From: Chlorokybus atmophyticus
Taxonomy: Eukaryota; Streptophyta; Chlorokybophyceae; Chlorokybales; Chlorokybaceae
NCBI GenBank assembly: GCA_009103225.1
Contig: RHPI01001259.1
Coordinates: 206,486-270,485 of the forward strand
DNA length: 64,000 nt
Reading direction: 5' to 3'
Shown one piece after another: positions 12,304 through 23,061 of the stretch (position 1 is the first letter of the stretch; each line of letters starts with the position of its first letter). Both the position numbers and the translations under genes were made by a program. The notes below the pieces were generated by a model that saw only the letters and a program-made list of their open reading frames with translations, was not told where the DNA came from and did not search any database.

Positions 12304-12889
12304 GCATGCTAGCCTCTTACACTGCTGTTGTTGTGGGTCATACACTGTGCTAGTGAGGACAACGATTGTGCCCGTGTTATGACATCAAATACAACAGCGC
12401 TATTCCGGTAGTACCATTTCCTTGCCGATCAAAAAATTTGCATGCTTGCAAGTTCGTAATGCGGTGTTGGGCAAGCAAGCCCACACGTTTGGGCGCACAC
12501 AACTTGTCAACAAACGCTTGAATATGAGTAGCTTGTTCATTACTTGCCATAGCTGACCACTTACCACAGACTTGGCCACAAGACGTATACAGTACTTACA
12601 TTTACTGAATAATGTTACATATATCTTGCGGTACCAACAAAGCAATCAAAGCAAAAGCAAAAGCCTAGCTGCTGAATATGCAGTTACCACAACCCACAAG
12701 GAATCATTTACCCAGTGACTGTGACAGAATCTCAATCACTGGTCTTTGGAGCGGATGTGAGCAGCTGCTCAAACACAGTGTTTCCCTGCGCGCACAGTCG
12801 GTTGTCATCAGCAGAAAGTCTCCAAGCAGCAAGCGCCGCACCGGTCTAATCTGGCATCAAGATCATGAAGCATATTCCGATTGGTTGCA
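12304..12889. other. Convergent intergenic region RFT1/CDC6
   Basis: This must hold both 3' untranslated regions. I see no gene. Short AT-rich stretches near 12425-12440 and 12590-12665 could serve polyadenylation, but no clear signal could be chosen. Confidence 0.4.
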
Positions 12890-14135
12890 TTATACCTGAA
12901 AAGCTAGCACGACATCGGCGTCAGAGATACGGAGCGTTATTCGCTTGGGCTGCTTGCTGTTCCTGCTGGCACCAAGCTGAACAAGACCCTGTGCGTGCAA
13001 AGTAAACTCTCAGGCACATGCATGTTGGTGTAATACATCTGAGCGTAATCAGGCTACAATGGGAAAGCAATGCGCATACCTTGGAGATGGTTGCATCTGA
13101 ACAAACAAGCAACCAACACACAGACACACACATGCGCACACTGTGCGTGTATGTGCCTGTGCGTACGCACATATGTGTGTGCGCGCACAGGCACACACGC
13201 GCGAGCAGTAACGATTGCACACACGCAGACGCGCACAGCCACGCAGGTGCGCTCCCACAAAGGCACCCACACGCGCACAAACTCACATTGCACTCTTACA
13301 TGCGTTTGCAGCAAGTCGCACGTGTTCCGGAACTGCGCCGGCGAGCACGCTTTCAATCCAAGCCTCCTCGACAGCGTGCGATAGGCTACCTCCACATCCC
13401 CAAGCGTGGACTTATTATTACACCTTCGCTGCTGCAACACAACACTGCACAGCGCCAGCTGAAGCTCACTTGGCAAACCCTTCACAGTCTTCATCAGTGG
13501 GCACGCATAACCCACACACTTAGACAACGCCTCCGCCATTGAGCACATCGTGACTGTTGTTGTTGATGTTGGGTTATTGTTGGAGAATTCTCTCGCAAGT
13601 TGGCACGCGTTGAGAGCTTTGCGCATGTCACCTCCCCAGCTTGAGGCAACCTTCTTGGCGCAGAGCTGCAGCGCCGCGGGCTCGAAGACGTGGGTATGTG
13701 GCGATGTTGTGTCGAACGTGTTGTTGTGTGTGTCAAACTTGTGCACGAGCACGGCGAGAATCTGCGTGGCCGTGTAGGCTGGGAAGTGCACGGCGTGTAC
13801 ACGTGGCACCTTCTCACGCAGCTTCTCCTCAGCCAAAGCTAATGCGTTGCCCGCCGCCACGACAACCAGCTTCGACCCCGCAGAGCAACCCAATGCCAAC
13901 ACGCCGGCGGCCACCTCAACACCCAACGCATCCGCCTCGTCAACAATGAGCAACATGCCACGCCGGCGAACGAAGGCAGGCAACCGCGCCTTCACGTCGT
14001 CACGAGAAGTGTTGGAAACTGTGTTGTCTTCAGTAAGGGCTGAAGCAATGTCGCAGAAGATCTGCTCTGGCTTGGAGAGGTACACCCCACAGTTGATCCA
14101 AAGGGACTGGTAGTGTCGTTGTTGTGGTTGTTGTC

Positions 14136-14172
<37 letters not shown>

Positions 14173-14789
14173 GTGGTGTTGTTGGTTGTGCTCCTGTTGT
14201 TGTCTTCTCCAACTACTCTTTCCCGCATACATTCGCATGAGCCTTAGTAGAATCAGCGTCTTCCCCGATCCTGGTGTCCCTGCGAGGTACAGCGCCTCTC
14301 CTCTGCCTGACGCAAGGGCAGAACCGGCCAGTGCGGACACCTTCTCCCACTCGTCGCTCCTCCCAACTATAAACCCAACATCATCGGCTTCGTTGTTGCT
14401 GTGCGCGCACGCCCGCACACGCTTTGCGCCTGTGTTGCACAGAGCTTAATGACAATATAAGCTACTGACTGTGAGACACGCAAGCAAGCTGTTGCAGACA
14501 CTGCAATGGTTGTAACTCTGCTACACTGTGAGAGACACCAGTCAGCTGTTCATATACAGCATTGTTGTTGTTGTTGTCCTTGTGTTTATTCTCTGAGCAC
14601 CGTTGCATGGTTGAGTATGACGCGATCGGCAAGACAAAAACCAGCTAGCTAAAACACATGTTTGCGAAACAATGCACAGTTGTTTTGCATACCAGTGCTG
14701 GTGCATGGGGCCTCCTCCTCCTCCTGCTTGTCTTGCTCCTTCTGCTCCGCGACGCGCTTGGGCGGCCTCCCACGCTTCGCACCCGCCAT
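12890..14789 (-). CDS. CDC6: CDC6 replication licensing AAA+ ATPase, with AT-hook and polyQ insert
   Basis: Loads the MCM2-7 helicase onto origin-bound ORC in the nucleus. Three exons (14693-14789, 13300-14429, 12890-12988) give about 441 residues. Exon 1 holds an AT-hook-like core (KRGRPPKR at residues 5-12). Exon 2 has the AAA+ core: Walker A GTPGSGKT, Walker B LLIVDEADAL, a sensor-1-like VVVAAGN, and sensor 2 GDMRKALNAC. The winged-helix end (CDLLQTH then GLVQLGASRNSKQPKRITL) matches CDC6 better than ORC1. Unusual points: a Gln-rich insert of about 35 residues between Walker A and the next strand, encoded partly by a pure (CAG)10 run; and a short N-terminus compared with animal CDC6. In-frame stop TAG precedes the chosen ATG. 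It is divergent to NOC3, with an E2F consensus 105 bp upstream of the ATG. Confidence 0.9.
14140..14169. repeat. (CTG/CAG)10 microsatellite coding for polyglutamine in CDC6
   Basis: Ten uninterrupted CTG units on the plus strand read as CAG (Gln) in the CDC6 frame. Flanking imperfect units (TTG, TGG, GTG) extend the Gln/His-rich stretch. The run lies between the Walker A helix and the next core strand of the AAA+ domain, where most homologues have no insertion. Confidence 0.9.
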
Positions 14790-15096
14790 TTGAAGCCACA
14801 CCTTCTAAGTCTACAACTCCTCCTCCTCGTCCTCCTCGTCCTTCTCCTCCTCCGCCGCCGCCGCCGCCGCCGCTGCAAGCCACGCCAACCAATTTTGGCG
14901 CCAAATGCCATTACAGTGTGACTATCACATGCACAGTTATCTGTTTGCAACTAGTTTGCATGTCGTTATCCCAGATTAAGAAGGACTCAAGACCACGCAC
15001 TGGGTTTGGGAAGAACTCTGTTTAGGATTAGGGTGGTTTTGTGCAGAGAAAAAATTGCCTTCAGGCGGCGGCGCTGGCGGCGGCGAGGGAAGGGTC
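14790..15096. promoter_or_regulatory. Shared divergent 5' region of CDC6 and NOC3
   Basis: Only 307 bp separate the two ATGs. The CDC6-proximal half is a (CTC/CCG)-rich pyrimidine stretch (about 14818-14872); the centre has the E2F palindrome. The two genes can plausibly be driven from one bidirectional promoter. Confidence 0.6.
14894..14905. promoter_or_regulatory. Palindromic E2F/DP consensus site
   Basis: TTTGGCGCCAAA is a perfect 12-bp palindrome and contains the E2F consensus TTTSSCGC on both strands. It lies 105 bp upstream of the CDC6 ATG and 191 bp upstream of the NOC3 ATG. CDC6 is a known E2F target in plants and animals, so function is likely but inferred. Confidence 0.75.
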
Positions 15097-18000
15097 ATGG
15101 GCGCCAAGGGTGTCAAGGTGAAAGGCAAGTTGAAAGCGAAGCAGAGTTCTGCTGGCAAGCAGGCTAATGGCAAGCTCAAGCAGAATGTAGGCAAAGGCAA
15201 GCCCAAGTTGCAGAAGAAGCCTAAGCAGCCCAAGCAGGCTGAGGGCGGCGCTGAGGAGGAGGAGGAGGATGTGGAGGTTGAGGACCAGGACTTCGCCTTC
15301 GTGCGCAGCCACGACGCCTCGGCACTTCTGAGGTTCGACCCCGACAACGAGGAGGAGGAGGACTACGAGCGCCGCCCCCGCGCCGCTCCAGCCCAATGGA
15401 CCAAGCAGCAGGCCAAGGCCAAGGCGGCAGCGCCTGTGGACACGCTACCAGTGAGAACCCTAGAAGGCAAGCTGGTGTTCCCCTCCGCCGCCAAGGATAA
15501 CAATGCCGGCAAGGAGGAGAAGCAGGAGGAGGCGGCGCCAGCTTCAGCTCAAGCTCAAGCTCAAGCTCAAGCTCCAGCTCTTAGCAAGAGGGAGCGCAAG
15601 CAGGCTCGCAGAGCTGAGCGCTCAGCCGCCGCCGCCGCAGCTGTCGTCAGCAATGTTGATGGTGACACTGCGGATGTCGCCAACGAGGCAGCTGCAGCTG
15701 AACCCGCAAGCAAAGAGGTTGCGAGGAAGAGGAAGGGTGCAGTGACTGTAGCTGAGGTAAGGTGCGCTCTTGAAGCACGCAAGCGCTTGTTTGCATGCTT
15801 GTCAAGTGTAGTCTCGCTGGAGCTTGTCGCTGAACCCACGTAGCAGAAACAGTCAGAGTCGTTCGGACCTGTCGTGCATTGTGTGCGTAGGTACACACAC
15901 ATGAAGGCATGTGCGTGTGCAGGCATGGGCGCTTCAACCTCTGCACGTATGCATGTTGGCATTCGTGCTTGCAAGGTCACTACTGCACGCAAGACGTTGT
16001 TTGCACTACGTGTGGTTAGCCACGAGATTGCACATGCACACTGCGATGGCATGCATGCATGCAAAACTACGCCACCTCATACGTGCTTGCTCTGGTTGTG
16101 TACACTTGTGTCGCGTGCAATTTGTTACATACTGTGGATAGCCACACATGCACTTGCACACCATTGTGATGTGGTCTTGCATGCAAGACCATGCCACTGC
16201 ATGCGCTCATGCATACAAGCCATGCTTGTATACGCTCGCGTCGCATGACACTTGTTGCTTCTGTTGCATGCGCGCACGCAGTGCTGAACAAAGTCTTGCA
16301 TGCGTGCAAGACCTTGTTCACTGCGTGGTCTTGCACCCATGCAAGACCACATCACATCGATGCGCGCAAGCCTTGTCTGCATACCCTCGTGTTGCGTGAC
16401 ACCTGTCGTTTGGTGTATGCAACGCGCTGTTGTGTGTAACTCATCTCAACAGCATGCACCACACGCAGGAGCTCACCGCGTGGGTATCTGCTCGCGAGCA
16501 CCGTTCCAATCTCCGTTCCCGCATGGCTGAGGTTTGCAGCTTAGTGTTGGCCGAGCCCGAGGCAAGGTTGGATCTCCTTCGCGAAGTGCGTGTGATGTGT
16601 GTCGACGACGACATACCCACATCACGCCTCGCTATCCTCTCTCTGGCTGCAGTTTATTGTGATATCTGTCCCGGGTATAGGATTCGACTGCCGACTGCGG
16701 CTGAGTTGGAAGTGACTGTGAGTAAAGAGGTGGCGAAGCAGAGAGCGTATGAAGCGGCGCTGCTGAAAGGGTATGAGGCGTACGTGGAGGTACTTGTGAA
16801 AGCGGCTAAGGTGGAGAAGACGAGGCTGGCGGCGATTACGGCGATTGGACAGTTGTTAGCAGGTGAGATGTGTGTGTTGGTGTGTGCGCGCGTGCGCGTA
16901 TGTGTGTATGTGTAAGCGCAAACATGTGTGTTCTCGCATACACACACATGTACGCGCACGTGCACGCATGTTTGTCTACGTGTGTGTGCGTGTGTGCGTG
17001 TGTGCGCACACAATGGTGTTCTGTAGCAGTTTGGTGGTTGCGTCTGCTGGTTGCACTGAGGAAAGAGTACTGACTCGTGTTTGGCGTGTGCGTGTGTATG
17101 TGTGCAGTGCTTCCGCATTTCAACAACAGGTTGACGTTGGCACGAGCGCTCGTGCCAAGGACAGACTCCGCCGACGACGCCGTGTGCTCCGCAGCGTGCA
17201 GTGCTTTGCGGCGCCTTTTTGAAGCCGACAAGCGTGGCGACGCCATTCTCGAAACAGTCCAACTCATCGCCGAGCTCGTGCGCACACGCCACTGCGTGCT
17301 TCGTCCCGAAAGCATTGAGTTGTTCGATGCTCTTCACTTTGACGCGGATTTGTTAACGTCATCATCGGATGTTGCAACAACATCGAAACAAGGAGCCACG
17401 CAAACGGCGAAACAACTCAGCAAGAAGCAGCGCAGGCGCGAGAAGGCGAAGCAAGCGCGTGAGATCGCGCGTGAAGTGCAAAGGGACTTGCGTGAGACGG
17501 ATGCCACGCAAGACCCACATGAACAACGTCGATTGCAAACAGCCACGCTGTCCGCTGTGTTTGAGACCTATTTTCGGGTGCTGCGTGATGATGGGTTGGG
17601 TCGTGTTGGCGATGGTGCGGGTGGTGCGGGCCGAGGTGCACGCCCTCTTTTGCGCGCGGCACTCAACGGCCTCGCACGGCTTTCGCATCTGATCAGTGTG
17701 GATTTTATGTCGGACGTGTTGTCCACGTTGGAGCGTCTTGCCGGCGACAACACGTTGGCGTTGGACTCGCGCTTGCGGTGTTGCACCGCGGCGTGTGGCG
17801 TACTTAAAGCGCACGGCCATGCTCTCAACGTGGACTTGTCGGCCATGCACGCGGACTCATACACGGCGTTGATGCACCTCCCGTGGGATGAGAATGTGGG
17901 TTTGGCGGCCGTGTCGGCGGCGCAAGCGTTGTTGTGGGATAGCGGGAGGCAAGTGGACATGTCGCGCGTGGCGGCCTTCACACGCCGTCTCGGTTGCGCG

Positions 18001-18808
18001 GCCCTACACGTCCCACCCGGCCCAGCGATGGGGCTTCTCGCCTTGACGCGACGCATGTTGGTTCGCTATGCGCGCATCAGGCGACTGCTGGATAACGCTG
18101 GTGGAGGCGCAGCTGTTGCTGCTAGTGGTGATGTCGTTGATGATCTCGCGCACAGCAATGCCCTCTCGTCGTGCATGTGGGAGCTTGCACTCCTTGCGCG
18201 ACATCACCACCCAGCTGTCGCCAAAGAAGCACGTAGTATCGCCGGCATTGGCGCCAGCGTGCAGGTGTGTGATGTGTGTTGCATCATTCTTGAAATCTGG
18301 CTTGAAATCTGCGCATGCATGCGTGTGCGAGTGCATGTGCGTGTGCGTGTGTATGTGCGTGTGTTGCACATCACTTTTGCAGATACATGTTGCGTCAGAT
18401 TGCACCCCTTGACATCATGCGGTTTATGTGTAGGATGTGCCCACCACGTCAACACCTGTAGAGGTCGCCAGACTCTACGACATATCCCATGGAGGATTCA
18501 GACCAGCACCCGACGCACCGATGGCACGCAAACAACAGTCAACCAAGCAGAAGCACGCGCCTGTTCTTCAACCACTCAATGAAGAGCTCTCACCGCCAGG
18601 CGTGTCCACATACGACCCTGAAGAGTTGGCCCGCGGCTTCAGGCTGTGGTACCGTGATGCTAGGAGCCGCGCAGAAAGCAAGCAGCTGCTGCGTGAGTTG
18701 CAGCGGCAGCAGCGCATGCTAGAGTTGTATCGCACGAGGGGTGTGAAAAGAAAGGTAGGAGACGTGAATGGTTTGACGCAAAGACACAAGAACGCGAGGA
18801 CACTGTAA
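15097..18808 (+). CDS. NOC3: NOC3-like nucleolar complex protein
   Basis: Acts in 60S ribosomal subunit assembly and transport; budding yeast Noc3 is also required for pre-replicative complex formation. Four exons (about 15097-15756, 16469-16862, 17108-18264, 18434-18808) give about 860 residues, normal for the family. The N-terminus is very basic (KGKLKAKQSSAGKQ...), followed by acidic runs and an Ala/Gln repeat (AQAQAQAQA). The conserved core contains YRIRLPTAAELEVTVSKEV, a helical CBF/NOC3 region, and the family motif PHFN at the start of exon 3. The C-terminus (VARLYDISHGGFRPAPD) also matches NOC3. Intron 1 is about 710 bp and holds three related hairpins; intron 2 and the last intron are CA/TG-rich. 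The start is the first ATG in a frame that stays open upstream to 15055 without an ATG. Confidence 0.9.
16172..16350. repeat. Three related hairpins in NOC3 intron 1
   Basis: TGGTCTTGCATGCAAGACCA (16172-16191) is a perfect 20-bp palindrome. A second copy has arms 16286-16300 and 16305-16319 (one mismatch) around TGCG. A third has 11-bp arms 16325-16335 and 16340-16350 around CCCA. All share the core GTCTTGCA/TGCAAGAC, so they are related rather than chance palindromes. Confidence 0.85.
16870..17010. repeat. Alternating purine-pyrimidine (TG/CA/CG) tract, NOC3 intron 2
   Basis: Almost every dinucleotide is TG, CG, CA or TA for about 140 bases, with TGTGTGCGCGC-type segments. Alternating purine-pyrimidine DNA of this kind is prone to left-handed (Z) structure. 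Comparable tracts occur in introns at about 10660-10810, 13090-13300, 18300-18370, 55200-55340, 55750-55920, 58970-59080 and 61810-61970. Confidence 0.7.
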
Positions 18809-20048
18809 CTGGTTTCTGTGTTGCCTGCCTTGTGGCCCTACAACATTGCATTGGGCTGAGGTGCCAATGTAATGGTTGACATCCAGCACTGTATTGTCGT
18901 ACACCATGCATACACCGGTGTCCAGTCTGCAAGATGCAGTCAATGTTCTCCATGCCAAGTCGTATGCTCAGTTGCATGTTAGTGCCACTCGTCAGCCCCC
19001 AATCACCAACAAAACACAGCTGCACGGTAATCCTTGATCACATGGTAGTGTGCAGTTGTGTGCATGTGCTCGAAGCCCTGCTGTTGCTGTGCGCGTCAAT
19101 GTGCATGTACTGCGAGTGGCAGCAATCATAGCCGATCAGTTGGGGACAGGGTGGACTGCAGCGGCAGTGATATTGAGTGACCAATGCTTAGCATTTCATC
19201 CATGATCAACGTGTCTTGTTACCAATTGTTGGGTGATTGTGTAAAAAAAGCAAAGAAATAGTTTGCGCAGACGGACAGTATGATGCATACCGATGTAATG
19301 CGTGCTTGGTTGGTTGGTAAGCAGAAAACCATGGAGCAACATGACTATCCCAAACCCCGCATTGGGGAAAGATTGCAAAGAAAGATATAGTGCGAACTAG
19401 ATAAATGCTTGAAACTGCACAATGTGATACCCAACAACGTCAACAAATTAACCCATTATTGAGTGCAAGCATTGGAGCAAAGTGCAAGACATGGTAAACA
19501 ACTAGAGTGCTGCCAATATTACTGGCAGTAGCAAGCAGTACAACAAGACCATGCAACATGCCCGGATCTGGTGCGTATTATATATACAAAAACTAACAGC
19601 AAAATCGTCACACCAAGCTATGCACTGTCATCCCTGCCCATCATCGCACAAGCATACTCACACACATGTCAGCGGCATGCAAGCACGCGTATTGCTTGGA
19701 TGTCAATTCCATTACCTGAGTGATTAAGCCAATATCCATCCCATACAACAGCTACGCAGTTGTACTAAACCCATTGTCGGATGGTTGTTCAGAGTGTAGA
19801 TGTGGTCAGCACCACATGCACAACAGGTATGCATAGTCATCATCTGCATAGACAATGCTGACATACAAGCATCAGAAATACATGTAACAGACGCAATATC
19901 AGAGCAAAAAGAAGTACCCATCACTATTATTCATACAATCCAGTATAGCACTGGAAATGGTCACTAATCCAATTTGTGAGCTAGGATGCTTATAGGGCTG
20001 CAATATACAGGTTTAAAAAAGGGTGCATTCACTACAATCCTAACCACT
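18809..20048. other. Convergent intergenic region NOC3/DGDG synthase
   Basis: About 1.2 kb without a recognisable exon. The right half (19200-20000) becomes AT-richer, with short open frames only. It should contain both 3' untranslated regions. Confidence 0.45.
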
Positions 20049-23000
20049 TCAGTAGCTGGTGACCACCTGGCGAAGCGGCTGAAACTGCCTCCTGCGGCGG
20101 CGCACTCTGCGGCTGTCTTGCGCAAGCAGGGGCGCATCCTCCGGGCGGCAGTGCAACGTGTTGGGGAGCGCTCCCCCCGCTTTGCGCACCAAGCCATTGC
20201 CAGCAAAGATCCAGTGCGCTAAGGCCAGCACTGCATCAATCTTCTCATCCCGCTTCGGCCTAAGGGCCGGGCGGGGCTGAGACGCCGCAGCATCAAGGAA
20301 ACGCTCTGTTGCAGCCTCCCACGACAATGCGTGCTGCTGCTCAGGGGTGAGAGGCGCCGGCAAGGTGGACATGGCAAACTCCATCTTGGTCTTGAACTCC
20401 TCTGGAGTCTGTGGAACACAAGCCTCACATAAGTAACATGCACTTCCATGCATGGTGCAACGCATTTCACAGTTGCAAATATCCACTAAGTACACATGAA
20501 AGATGATCATGCCCAAATGCCATGTATTGTTACACTGTATCAGGCAATAACCACCATGCACTCTGGATCAACATACCTTGAAGGTCAAGCAGTTGGGGAA
20601 TGTGGAGGCAAAGAAGGCATTGCTGGGGTGATCAGCGACAACTGCCCATTTGCCCATAGCCAACGCTTCAGCTGTGGTTGTGCACAGCACATCGGAGATG
20701 CTGGGGTTGACGAAGATTTTGTAGTTATGCAAGGTCGGGTCCGCATGGTCGCGTGGACCGTGGAACTGCAGCTTGAGCTGCTTGGCTTTGGCGGCATCCT
20801 GCACGGCCTCGAAGTCCGGGCCATGGCCAAAGCAGTCTACCTGCATTTCCTCGGGCAGCATCTCCATCAGCTCCTTGTAGCCCTTGCTCCACAGCACTTT
20901 GCCGATGAAGTACGCGCCATTGGGAAATTGCCTGTCTGCAGCTCGCTGGACGCCAACATTGATGAATGCAGGGCACACCCCATGCACGTTTTTCACCATG
21001 CTGCGCGCAATGTCCGCCTGCGTGGCTGCCGACAACCGGATAACCTGTTGCGCCACAAGCGTAGAGTCAGCCAGGCGAATTGTAACCAATGATTGTACAG
21101 TCTCTGCCAGACAACGCACTGCGCCATACTGCTGAAACACATTTGCTTGCACACTGGCAAGACCGGTTGCCGCCCACTGACACTCAACCCTTAGCAAACT
21201 GAGCACACACACTAAACATGCACACACCTGGTTGCAGTGTACACGGCAGACCCAGCGATTGACATGGCGGAGCAAGAAGGCGCGCAGCTTGCCATGGGGC
21301 TCACGGCGCACATATTCCAGATAGTTGGTGTGCAGGATGCCAACAACATGGTCAAAGCGGTCCGTCCAGCGGGTGCCATGGTGATACCATGTGAGATGCT
21401 CAGGCTCTTCCAATACGGCCACATCTGAGATGCTGCGCGGGATGCATTCCGTGATGTCTCCAATGGGGAGGATGCTTCCCTTCTCCTTGGCATACTTGCC
21501 GGGATAGAAGCGAAGCTTCAGCTTGTCCACAGCAGCAACGGCCTTCTGATCCAGTGCAAGGCGTTGGCGCAGCCAATGCTTGACAAAATCCTCCTGCTCT
21601 TGTGGAGACTGGAATGTCATGCCGTTAGGGAAAATTGCAGCCTGGTCTTCAGAGGACAGCCACGGGACAACGAGCGTGACATTGCCATGCGTTTGGGCAA
21701 GGTGAGCCGCCCGCAGCACCGGGTTGACAGCAGTGCCTGTCATCCATGGGAGCGAAGCTGTTGTGACAATAGCAACAGAAGCTGATGGATCTCGGATGGT
21801 GCGAGCAAAGCGCTTTCTTTCCTTGCGCAGCTGCTGGCGCCTGCCTGGCACAAAGCGAGCAAACCAATCATCCTCATCATCATAATCCTCCTCCTCCTGA
21901 CGCTCGCCATTGCTTCTCTGAGGTGATGTCGGGAGTGAGCGCGCCTTACGACCGCCCCACAGCTGCACCCACAGCTGGGCAACTCCATCCTCCTCCTCCA
22001 CACGCTTACGAATGTATGACACAATGTCCAACGCAGGAGGGGGAGAAGGCTGCTGTGTTGACGTGCTGTTCAAGAGACTTGCCACGCCTGGCACTGCGGC
22101 AGCAGGCAACCGCAGGCGCAATGGTCTTGGAGATGAGGGTGGAGGCAAGAGCGAAGTGCAACCCAACACAGCGTCTGCAGCTGAAGCTGCTGATGGCGCG
22201 GGTGGACCAGAGCCAAACCCACGACCCCAACCGAGTACATGTTCGTCAGGCTCTAACTCCTGTGGGTCAGGACGCTCTGCCAAGCGCTGGTGTGCTTCCC
22301 GTGCTGACAGCACCAGACCACGGACAGCCCCACGAACGTCACCAGTGCTCCTGCACACGCGGAATCAACATTTGCATACTTGCCAAATAAGCCAACAACA
22401 AAATGACCTAAGCTACATAATCTAGGACACTGTGAGTCACAGTTCGTAACACAAACACACAGAGTAAAGCAGCTTGCTTGCTGGCCACGTAGCTGACCTG
22501 GGCATCCAGCATGCATGTAACCAGTCCACGAGTCCATTCTCACATTTGACATGTAAGGTAACCAGACAATGTCGGCACAGTAAACACCCAAGCACCCATG
22601 GTGTGCAAAGCTGCTTGCTTGCTGGCCACGCTGCCAGCCTGGGCCATGCTGGTAAGCCGTGAAACGCACCTTGAGCGTCGCATCAAAGAAGACGCAGAGG
22701 AAGGAGGAGAAGGTGTCGGAGGAGAAGGAAGAGGGCGAGAAGGACCGGAGCTTCTGGCTCCAGCCTGGTAGCCGCTCATGCGCCTGAGGGCGTCCTGAAC
22801 GGCCATAGGAGCGGAGGTCGCGGCGGTGCTGGCCGGCACGGACACCGCCCAAACCTGCATCTCCTGCTCCAGGGAGTTCACCAGGCGGCGCACCCCAGAC
22901 GTCACCCGCCTCTGCAGCTGGGCGGCGGCTGGCTCCATGGACGCCCGAAAACTCAACGCCTGCCCCGCCGCCGCCGCATGTTTGGTCATGCCCAGGAAGG

Positions 23001-23061
23001 ACAGTGGGTTGCCGCTCCCGTCCGGACCCCCACCGCCCATCCCAACACCCATGGCGACCAT
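20049..23061 (-). CDS. DGD1: Digalactosyldiacylglycerol synthase (DGD1-type, GT4)
   Basis: UDP-galactose:MGDG galactosyltransferase of the plastid outer envelope; makes DGDG for thylakoids. Exons: about 22672-23061, 21228-22349, 20580-21044 and 20049-20409. The DGD1-type N-terminal extension ([17 protein letters not shown]..., FRASMEP) is present, which argues against DGD2. The catalytic part matches closely: [125 protein letters not shown] and [20 protein letters not shown]. The first ATG of the frame is at 23061. The intron 21045-21227 is 183 bp, a multiple of three, and has no in-frame stop, so its retention would insert 61 residues into the catalytic domain. This gene is the strongest evidence for a photosynthetic host. 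Confidence 0.93.

Noticed and set aside
14542-14950. Gly-rich, Arg-rich and Leu-rich open frames over CDC6 exon 1 and its promoter
   Set aside because: They are readings of CTC/CCG repeats in other frames. The frame with the KRGRPPKR motif has a stop just before its ATG and a phase-matched donor.
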